From positions 1-12,265 of the forward strand of contig JALUZQ010000045.1 in NCBI GenBank assembly GCA_027011725.1: a stretch of 12,265 nt of DNA. The letters are read 5' to 3'. The notes under the pieces are model-generated. The model was not told the origin of the DNA and did no database searches. It saw only the letters and a program-made list of their open reading frames with translations. Position 1 is the stretch's first letter; each line of letters opens with the position of its first letter. The DNA comes from Sulfurimonas sp. GTDB taxonomy: Bacteria; Campylobacterota; Campylobacteria; Campylobacterales; Sulfurimonadaceae. The position numbers and the translations under genes are program-made. This document shows, piece after piece, positions 6,228-12,265 of the stretch.

Positions 6228-9200
6228 CTAGTTGTTTCCTATAATATCTACAAATTCATTACCCTCTAAAGCACCGACTATCTGCGAGCCTACACGAATG
6301 GCAGAGTCTATGACGACATTGTGCAGCTTCGAGACTATGGTAACTTTGAGTGGACGGTTCCCCGGATTTTGGCGGATGATGGAGTAGAGGTTCTCTAGTA
6401 CATCAATATCCTGAGAGAGTCGTACGGCAAGGTTTACAGGCTCAGGCGGAGCCTCTTGTATCTCTTTTTTAACCTTTTTCGTCTCACGTTTTGCATCTTT
6501 TAGCGCCATGATTTTTGTTACATTAAAACGCGGTCCAAAGTCAGTATGTGTAACGCGTGCCTTAAACGCAACAGGCTCATCTAAATCCATCGCCTCAAGC
6601 TGTTCTAATTTGTCTGAGAAGAGCATTATTTCAATGTTTCCATGAAAATCCATCAGGTTGACGATGCCAAACTGATTTCCCTTTTTCGATATCTTCTTCG
6701 TGATCTCTTCCACTTTTCCAATAAAAATAGAGTACGAACCGTCTTTAATGTTCTCTAGCTCTGATGAAAGCGTATAGTTCAGTTCACTCAGCTCCTCACG
6801 GTATTCATCCATCGGATGCCCTGAGACATAAAAGCCTAAAGTATCTTTTTCAAACTCAAGTATCTCTTTAAGCTCATACTCATCGGAGTTTGTAAGCACC
6901 AACTCCACAGTCGTTATCTCTTCATCATCTCCAAAGAGACTTCCTACTGCGTTTTTCTTCGCTTCACTCGCTTTTTTCGCCGTCTCAACTATAAGGTCTA
7001 TCTGGTCAAGCAGTGCCTTTCTTGAGTAGCCGTAGCGGTCAAAACCACCCGCTTTGATGATAGACTCAATAACACGCTTGTTTACTTTACTCGGCTCAAT
7101 TCTGTTTACAAAATCCTGTAGTGTTTTATAATCACCATTGGCTTCACGCTCTTCAAGCATCGCATGGATGGCAGCTTCACCAACACCCTTGATACCCCCA
7201 AGGCCAAAGAGAATGACATCCTGCCCCTCTTTTGTAGTAATAGCTGAAAACTCCAGCTGTGAATCACAAATATCTGGTGGAGAGAGCTCAATACCCATGC
7301 GCTTGACTTCATCAATGTAGCGCACGACTTTCTCAGTATTATCTTTATCAGAGGTAAGTAGTGCCGCCATAAATTCATTTGGATAGTAGGTTTTGAGCCA
7401 TGCCGTTTGAAATGTAACCATTGCATAGGCTGCTGAGTGTGATTTGTTAAAACCATAGCCTGCGAATTTTTCAATTAAATCAAAAAGCTCTGATGCTGTT
7501 TTATAATCAAGCCCCTGCTTTGCTGCACCTTCTGAGAACTCTTTGTTGTACTTGAGCATCTCATCGACTTTCTTTTTCCCCATCGCACGACGCACAATGT
7601 CCGCACCACCAAGACTAAAGCCACCAATGGTCTGCACAATCTGCATAACCTGTTCTTGATAGACAATGACCCCGTACGTCGGTTTGAGTATCTCTTCAAG
7701 TGCAGGAAAAACGTAGGTAATCTCTTGACGACCATGTTTACGTTCAATGAAATCATCGAGCATCCCAGACTCCATCGGCCCTGGTCTATAGAGTGCCAAG
7801 ACCGCAATCAAATCCTCAAAGTTTGAAGGCTTCAGACGTCTGTTCAAATCCTGCATACCAGAGGACTCTATCTGGAACATTCCCACCGTTTCACCCGTTT
7901 GAATGACATCATAGACTTTCGAGTCATTCTCATCTATCTCATGCCAGTTAACATCTATGTCATAACGACGTTTAATAAGCTTCACTGCGTTTTGAATAAC
8001 ATCGAGAGTCTTGAGCCCCAAGAAGTCAAACTTGATCAGGTCAACATCTTCCATATAGTTCAGCGAGTATTGCGTTACAAAAGTATCCTCCCCGCTTGGC
8101 TTATAGATAGGGGTCTTTTTCCAAAGCTCTTCATTTGATATAACCACACCCGCAGCATGCATTCCGGCGTTGCGTTTAAGCCCTTCAAGCTTTTTGGCAA
8201 ACTCCCAAACACGTGCTGCGTTTGGATCACTCTCAATGAGTTCTTGAATCTTCGGCTCTTTTTGAAATGCACCCTCAACGAACTTGCCGTTCTTTGTTTT
8301 TCCATTGAGCGTAATACCGAGTTCATCAGGAATAAGCTTTGCCATCTTATCAGCTTGACTTAGCGGCATCTCAAGCACACGGGCAACATCACGAATGACC
8401 CCCTTTGCAAGGAGTGAACCAAAAGTAATGATCTGCGCGACTTGATTACGTCCATATTTTTTCACAACATAGTCTATAACCTCTCCACGACGAGCCTGCA
8501 TAAAGTCCATATCGATATCGGGCATACTTACACGTTCAGGGTTCAAAAAACGCTCAAAGAGCAGGTCATACTTCATCGGGTCGATGTCGGTAATTTCAAG
8601 TGAATAAGCTACCAAACTTCCCGCAGCCGAACCACGTCCAGGACCTACGGCAACATCAATGCGCTTTGCTTCTTTTACAAAGTCCCAAACGATCATCATA
8701 TAGCCCGGAAACTTCATAGAGTTAATGATGTCCATCTCAAACTCTAAACGCTCTTTATACTCTTGATGACGCTCAAGAGGAACGATTTTGAGACGTTTTT
8801 CAAGCCCTTCTCTACATTTATGTACAAAGTAGGCTGCATCATTTTTATCTGCTGCTGAGAGCCACTTTTTCTTCTGTTCTTCTGTTGCATCTTCAGGCAG
8901 AGGCGGGTCATCTTGAAAGTCAAAGTCCAAGCCCTCTGCTTCGGCGTACTCTTTGGTAAACTTGAAGTTTGGCGGTGTCGGTGACTTGACAATAGGCACA
9001 AACTCCTCGATTTTGTCTGCAATCTCCTGCGTATTGCTCACAGCTTCTGGAATATCCACAAAAAGACGCGCCATCTCCTCAGGTGATTTGATGTAAAACT
9101 CATGTACAGAGTGACGCATACGGTTAGGGTCATCGTAGAGTTTATTCATTCCTATACACATAAATGCTTCATGATACTGCGCATCATCAGGGTATGTGTA

Positions 9201-9854
9201 GTGCGTGTCATTTGTTGCAACTACTTTAATGCCCGTCTCTTTTGATATTTTTAATATCTGCTCATCAATGTAGAGCTGATCGCCTATTCCGTGACGCATG
9301 ATCTCAAGATAAAAATCATCTCCAAAAATATCCTGATACTCCCGTGCAACGGCAAGCGCACCCTCATATCCAAGCGCACCGTTTTTGACATTTCTCTCAT
9401 TTTGCAGATTTAAGTGCCAATTCACTTCTCCCTGCAAACAAGCCGAACTACAAATGAGCCCTTCACTATGCTCACGCAACTCTTTTTTGTTAATGCGTGG
9501 AAAGTAGTAAAAGCCATCAATGAAGGCTTTTGAAGAGAGGTACATAAGGTTCTCATAGCCCGTTTTATTTTTTGCATAGAGGCAGATATGAAAACGCTGC
9601 TTTGTGCTCTTATCATTTAGTGTTTCACCATTATGAATGTAACCTTCCATCCCAATGATAGGCTTCAACCCTGCACTCTTCATCTGTTTGTAGAAGTCAA
9701 TAGCACCAAACATATTTCCATGATCGGTCATAGCCACAGAGGTCATGCCAAGCTCTTTTACTCGAGAGACGAGATTGGAGAGTTTGTTTGCACCATCAAG
9801 AAGTGAATACTCGGTATGTAAATGCAGATGGGTAAATTGTGGTTTTGCGCTCAA
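6228..9854 (-). CDS. dnaE: DNA polymerase III alpha subunit (replicative polymerase)
   Basis: Catalytic subunit of the chromosomal replicase, 1208 residues (E. coli 1160). Domains in order: PHP (about 7-290), palm with PDIDMDF (445-451, Asp446/448/450) and third acidic residue Asp610 in KFDFLGL, thumb and fingers up to about 850, tandem helix-hairpin-helix (about 905-945), beta-clamp motif VGSLF (970-974), OB fold (about 1040-1118) and a C-terminal tau-binding-like domain (1140-1208). The PHP domain keeps the full set of metal ligands: His11, His13, Asp20, His45, Glu70, His89, Cys139, Asp216, His218. An acidic linker at about 300-342 looks longer than in E. coli. The start is TTG (9854-9852): no ATG or GTG lies between the upstream in-frame stop and this codon, and the next Met (37) would remove the first metal ligands. 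AAGG sits 7 nt upstream. Confidence 0.98.
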   Translation of the reverse strand: MSAKPQFTHLHLHTEYSLLDGANKLSNLVSRVKELGMTSVAMTDHGNMFGAIDFYKQMKSAGLKPIIGMEGYIHNGETLNDKSTKQRFHICLYAKNKTGYENLMYLSSKAFIDGFYYFPRINKKELREHSEGLICSSACLQGEVNWHLNLQNERNVKNGALGYEGALAVAREYQDIFGDDFYLEIMRHGIGDQLYIDEQILKISKETGIKVVATNDTHYTYPDDAQYHEAFMCIGMNKLYDDPNRMRHSVHEFYIKSPEEMARLFVDIPEAVSNTQEIADKIEEFVPIVKSPTPPNFKFTKEYAEAEGLDFDFQDDPPLPEDATEEQKKKWLSAADKNDAAYFVHKCREGLEKRLKIVPLERHQEYKERLEFEMDIINSMKFPGYMMIVWDFVKEAKRIDVAVGPGRGSAAGSLVAYSLEITDIDPMKYDLLFERFLNPERVSMPDIDMDFMQARRGEVIDYVVKKYGRNQVAQIITFGSLLAKGVIRDVARVLEMPLSQADKMAKLIPDELGITLNGKTKNGKFVEGAFQKEPKIQELIESDPNAARVWEFAKKLEGLKRNAGMHAAGVVISNEELWKKTPIYKPSGEDTFVTQYSLNYMEDVDLIKFDFLGLKTLDVIQNAVKLIKRRYDIDVNWHEIDENDSKVYDVIQTGETVGMFQIESSGMQDLNRRLKPSNFEDLIAVLALYRPGPMESGMLDDFIERKHGRQEITYVFPALEEILKPTYGVIVYQEQVMQIVQTIGGFSLGGADIVRRAMGKKKVDEMLKYNKEFSEGAAKQGLDYKTASELFDLIEKFAGYGFNKSHSAAYAMVTFQTAWLKTYYPNEFMAALLTSDKDNTEKVVRYIDEVKRMGIELSPPDICDSQLEFSAITTKEGQDVILFGLGGIKGVGEAAIHAMLEEREANGDYKTLQDFVNRIEPSKVNKRVIESIIKAGGFDRYGYSRKALLDQIDLIVETAKKASEAKKNAVGSLFGDDEEITTVELVLTNSDEYELKEILEFEKDTLGFYVSGHPMDEYREELSELNYTLSSELENIKDGSYSIFIGKVEEITKKISKKGNQFGIVNLMDFHGNIEIMLFSDKLEQLEAMDLDEPVAFKARVTHTDFGPRFNVTKIMALKDAKRETKKVKKEIQEAPPEPVNLAVRLSQDIDVLENLYSIIRQNPGNRPLKVTIVSKLHNVVIDSAIRVGSQIVGALEGNEFVDIIGNN

Positions 9855-9900
9855 ACTAGAACCTTTTTGTTTTTAATTTTTTAGGGATTGTTTACAGAAG

Positions 9901-9923
9901 AGGAGCCTTGAAGAGGGGCTCCT
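9901..9923 (-). terminator. Hairpin between the ATP-grasp gene and dnaE (attenuator or weak terminator)
   Basis: AGGAGCC (9901-9907) pairs with GGCTCCT (9917-9923), a GC-rich 7-bp stem with a 9-nt loop, beginning 10 nt after the ATP-grasp stop codon. On the minus strand it is followed by CTTCTGTAAAC, not a U-tract, so it is not a canonical intrinsic terminator. It may act as partial attenuator, RNA 3'-end stabiliser or processing site, lowering dnaE expression relative to efp. Confidence 0.5.
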
Positions 9924-9933
9924 AAATGACTAT

Positions 9934-11352
9934 TTATTTTAGAAGTTTCTTCCAAGCCTTTTCAACTTTTTTAACGAGTTTACTGCTAAAACCTTCCACC
10001 TCTTCTAAAAGATGCGGTGCTTGATGGAGTACTCCGACCACATCATCAACACTGCCAAAGTGTTCTAAAAGTTTTTTCACTTTTTTCTTTCCAACACCCT
10101 CAATGGAGGTTAAAAAGTCACTCAGTTCTTCTTTTGTAATCTCTGCATCATTTACAGGCGATTCGGCACTCTCATCTTGCGTAGGAGCAGGAACTTCTAT
10201 GTCAGACTTCTTTTTAAGGCTGCGAAGCGGTTTGAGTGCAAGTTTGTCTTGGTAGTTCCACTTCTCGCTCGGCCACTCTTCAACATATCTGCGTTTAACA
10301 GGGTACATTTTGTACTTTTTATCAAGTTCACTAATGTAAACCTCCTGCTTTCCATACATTTTTTTGTTCTTTCCAAAGTAGGCACCGTCATAACTTGGGC
10401 TGTACTTTCCAAAAGTGATATGACGCATAGTACGCAGCAGATCTGGAGAGATTTTTCCAAGTTCTTCCCAGTTGAACATAGGAACATTCGGTTTTCTAAA
10501 TCTTCCTTCACTTAAAAGCCACATCAAGTACTCACCAATCCAGTCACGGATGTAAGGAAACGCAGCAAACGCAGTCGCACACTCTAAAATGCGCACTTTA
10601 CCGTCTTTTCCATAAGCAACATCACATGCCCAGTACTCCGCTTTTGCAGCTTTTGAAACTTTTACAGCTAAATCAAGTACAGATTTTGGAACATCATTAT
10701 AGTCCATACTTCCACCTTGTGAAGTATTTGTCAGCCATTCACCCTCCGGTGCGCGACGCCAAAAAGCACATACAGGCTTATGCCCTATAAGCATTACACG
10801 AATGTCTGCTTCCATAGGCACGAAATCTTGAAAATATTGTGGATGGTAGCGCTTCTCATCAAAAAGCTCACGCGCCTCTTTATAGCTGTCCACTTTATGT
10901 ACAAAGTAACCGCCATAGTTTGACGGCCCGTAAGATTTTTTAATGATCTTTGGATATTCACACTTTTGCAAGAACTTATCTGCATTTTTGTGGTTGTAGT
11001 AAATGTATGTCTTTGGAATTGGCAGGTTATACTTCCATGCAAATCGTGTTACATTCTCTTTTGACTTATTTGAAAACTGTGTATCTAAAGATGGAATAAA
11101 ACGCACATGAGGCAATTCACGAGCAATCTCACGAAAAGTCTCATACGCTGTAGCGGGAACATTACCAATGAGAACATCAATCTTCTTACGTTTGACCTCT
11201 TTTATAAATCTATCTTTATCATTTTTCCAATGATACGTCACGGTCTCTATTTTATTTGGCCATCCTTTAAAATTTGAGTGGTCAAAAAAACGAAGGACAT
11301 AATCCATATACAAAAAACCTAACTTTGGTAACTCTTTATTACTTAATCCCAT
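9934..11352 (-). CDS. RimK-like ATP-grasp protein with C-terminal helix-hairpin-helix domain
   Basis: Putative ATP-dependent carboxylate-amine ligase of unknown substrate, 472 residues, cytoplasmic. Residues 1-95 look like a pre-ATP-grasp alpha/beta domain. The ATP-grasp domain spans about 97-280: lysines at 135-139 with the glycine-rich loop SYGPSNYGGYF (140-150), QDFVPMEADIRVMLIG (175-190), RR (199-200), TNTSQGG (208-214), Asp244 and Glu257 as metal ligands. The usual E-x-N motif reads ECA (257-259), so the metal-binding Asn is replaced by Ala. Residues 285-380 are rich in Lys, Tyr and Trp and I do not recognise them; 381-405 is a Pro/acidic linker. Residues 413-471 form a tandem helix-hairpin-helix (IEGVGKKKVKKLLEHFG, then VEGFSSKLVKKVEKAW), like the UvrC C-terminus, which binds nucleic acid. 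The start ATG follows GAAGGA (11361-11366) and lies 29 bp after efp, so they are probably cotranscribed. ATP-grasp assignment is fairly sure; the reaction is unknown. Confidence 0.8.
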   Translation of the reverse strand: MGLSNKELPKLGFLYMDYVLRFFDHSNFKGWPNKIETVTYHWKNDKDRFIKEVKRKKIDVLIGNVPATAYETFREIARELPHVRFIPSLDTQFSNKSKENVTRFAWKYNLPIPKTYIYYNHKNADKFLQKCEYPKIIKKSYGPSNYGGYFVHKVDSYKEARELFDEKRYHPQYFQDFVPMEADIRVMLIGHKPVCAFWRRAPEGEWLTNTSQGGSMDYNDVPKSVLDLAVKVSKAAKAEYWACDVAYGKDGKVRILECATAFAAFPYIRDWIGEYLMWLLSEGRFRKPNVPMFNWEELGKISPDLLRTMRHITFGKYSPSYDGAYFGKNKKMYGKQEVYISELDKKYKMYPVKRRYVEEWPSEKWNYQDKLALKPLRSLKKKSDIEVPAPTQDESAESPVNDAEITKEELSDFLTSIEGVGKKKVKKLLEHFGSVDDVVGVLHQAPHLLEEVEGFSSKLVKKVEKAWKKLLK

Positions 11353-11381
11353 GCTACTTTTCCTTCTTTATGTTGCGTTAA

Positions 11382-11948
11382 TTATTTAACTTTTTCTAAG
11401 TACTCACCATCAACTGTATTTACTTTTACTGTATCACCCTCTAAAACGTGGTATGGTACTTGAATCACCGCGCCACTCTCAAGTGTTGCAGGTTTTTTAC
11501 TTCCACTTGAAGTGTCACCTTTGAAGTTCGGTGGTGTATCTGTAATGACAAACTCCATAACTTCAGGAGCTTGAACAGAGATAGCTTTACCTTTATAAAA
11601 AACAATATCCACATTGATACCGTCTTTAAACCATTTTGCGGCATCATCACACTGCTCATACGAAAGTCCAAGCTGGTCATACGTATCATTGTCCATAAAC
11701 TGGTACATCTCACCATCATCGTATAAATACTGCATTGTTTTGTACTCTATCTCAGGTACTTCGAACTTATCTCCCGCGTGTACAGTCTTCTCAACTACTT
11801 TTCCATTTAAAAAACTCTTCATTTTCATACGTACAAACGCAGCACCTTTTCCCGGTTTTACGTGTTGAAATTCTACTACTTTATAAGGAACTTCACCTAC
11901 TACAAGACGAACATTCTTTTTAATATCACCCATACCAATAGTTGCCAT
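11382..11948 (-). CDS. efp: Translation elongation factor P
   Basis: Ribosome-binding factor that rescues stalling at polyproline stretches by reaching into the peptidyl-transferase centre. The 188 residues match the family length: an N-terminal KOW-like domain (about 1-64), a central OB domain (65-128) and a C-terminal OB domain (131-188) with the signature LESGAVIQVPYHVLEGD. The loop tip KPGKG (31-35) carries Lys34, the residue that is beta-lysylated in E. coli; it is not an Arg-type (EarP-rhamnosylated) EF-P. No EpmA, EpmB or EarP gene is in the window. The start ATG (11948-11946) has AAAGGTG at 11954-11960. It is the first gene of the minus-strand cluster leading to dnaE and is divergent from tgt. 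Confidence 0.97.
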   Translation of the reverse strand: MATIGMGDIKKNVRLVVGEVPYKVVEFQHVKPGKGAAFVRMKMKSFLNGKVVEKTVHAGDKFEVPEIEYKTMQYLYDDGEMYQFMDNDTYDQLGLSYEQCDDAAKWFKDGINVDIVFYKGKAISVQAPEVMEFVITDTPPNFKGDTSSGSKKPATLESGAVIQVPYHVLEGDTVKVNTVDGEYLEKVK

Positions 11949-11978
11949 TAATACACCTTTGTTTAAATATTTCGAATG

Positions 11979-12007
11979 ATTTTACAATAAAAGTGCTTAG
12001 AATGTTA
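11979..12007 (-). promoter_or_regulatory. Candidate efp promoter
   Basis: On the minus strand TAAAAT (11984-11979) could be the -10, with TAACAT (12007-12002) 17 bp upstream as a weak -35. The leader would be about 24 nt. It overlaps the divergent tgt promoter: the proposed tgt -35 shares bases with this -10, so the two may compete for polymerase. Confidence 0.4.
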
Positions 12008-12011
12008 TAAT
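11982..12011 (+). promoter_or_regulatory. tgt promoter (extended -10)
   Basis: TGT-TATAAT (12003-12011) is a consensus extended -10. TTACAA at 11982-11987 with an 18-bp spacer is the best -35. Transcription would begin near 12018, leaving a leader of about 30 nt that carries the AGGAAA ribosome site at 12032-12037. Confidence 0.6.
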
Positions 12012-12023
12012 TGCACCAATTAT
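12007..12023. repeat. Inverted repeat over the tgt -10 and start region
   Basis: ATAATTG-CAC-CAATTAT is a perfect 7-bp inverted repeat with a 3-bp spacer, beginning inside the tgt -10 box and ending past the likely transcription start. This is the right position for a repressor operator. A 7-bp match of this kind is not rare by chance in a 12-kb AT-rich sequence. Confidence 0.35.
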
Positions 12024-12047
12024 TTAAAATCAGGAAACAATTTAACT

Positions 12048-12265
12048 ATGAAATTTACTTTAGAAGCGACAAGCGGTAAGGCACGTGCTGCTACCATAGA
12101 GACGGCTCACTCAAAAATAAAAACACCTGTATTTATGCCCGTTGGAACAGTTGGAAGTGTCAAAGCTCTCGATGTTCACGATGTTTTAGAGATGCTCGGA
12201 GCAGAGATAATTCTGGCAAATACTTACCATATGTACCTGCGTCCCGGTGACAAAACAGTCGCAAA
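12048..12265 (+). CDS. tgt: tRNA-guanine transglycosylase, N-terminal part (cut by window edge)
   Basis: Enzyme that swaps guanine-34 of GUN-anticodon tRNAs (Asp, Asn, His, Tyr) for the queuosine precursor preQ1. Seventy-two codons are visible. The family landmarks [16 protein letters not shown] (26-41) and [13 protein letters not shown] (55-67) are intact and in the usual place; the catalytic aspartates and zinc site lie beyond the edge. The start ATG at 12048 has AGGAAA 10 nt upstream. It is the only plus-strand gene in the window, divergent from efp, so two translation-fidelity genes share one promoter region. Confidence 0.97.
   Translation, partial: MKFTLEATSGKARAATIETAHSKIKTPVFMPVGTVGSVKALDVHDVLEMLGAEIILANTYHMYLRPGDKTVA

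Noticed and set aside
7106..8326. Several open frames of 60-122 codons on both strands inside dnaE
   Set aside because: dnaE is continuous and conserved through this whole region, and these frames have no domain signal.

Overview
The window reads as an ordinary chromosomal stretch of a Campylobacterota (Epsilonproteobacteria) bacterium, most like the Sulfurimonas/Sulfurovum group of free-living chemolithotrophs. The grounds are a FlgS-type flagellar sensor kinase very close to the Campylobacter form, System II (CcsB/ResB) cytochrome c maturation, a multihaem cytochrome, a low G+C content and tight minus-strand gene packing. The genus is an inference. I see no mobile elements, CRISPR arrays, tRNA or rRNA.

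Left part (1-3980), all minus strand: the first 181 codons of a CcsB/ResB-type cytochrome c biogenesis protein, running off the left edge; a small secreted protein built from six exact 24-residue MORN-like repeats; and a 793-residue exported cytochrome with seven CXXCH haem sites. The cytochrome and the haem-attachment protein are natural partners. Terminator-like hairpins follow the repeat protein (599-616) and the cytochrome (1383-1408), so these are probably separate transcripts.

Right part (3981-11948), all minus strand and probably one long transcript: efp (elongation factor P), an ATP-grasp protein with a C-terminal helix-hairpin-helix tail, dnaE (replicative polymerase alpha subunit), an M18 aminopeptidase and flgS. 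dnaE/apeB and apeB/flgS abut with no spacer: each stop codon is followed at once by ATG. Between the ATP-grasp gene and dnaE lies a hairpin without a U-tract, and dnaE starts at TTG. Divergently on the plus strand at the right edge is the start of tgt (tRNA-guanine transglycosylase), sharing a 99-bp promoter region with efp.

Most of the window is housekeeping. The part most likely to hide something new is the ATP-grasp/HhH protein directly downstream of efp. Its fold class includes enzymes that ligate amino acids to ribosomal proteins, its usual metal-binding Asn is replaced by Ala, and it carries a nucleic-acid-binding type tail. A role in modifying EF-P or another translation component is a testable guess only. 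The seven-haem cytochrome, with its long haem-free N-terminal region and five extra cysteines, also has no function I can name.
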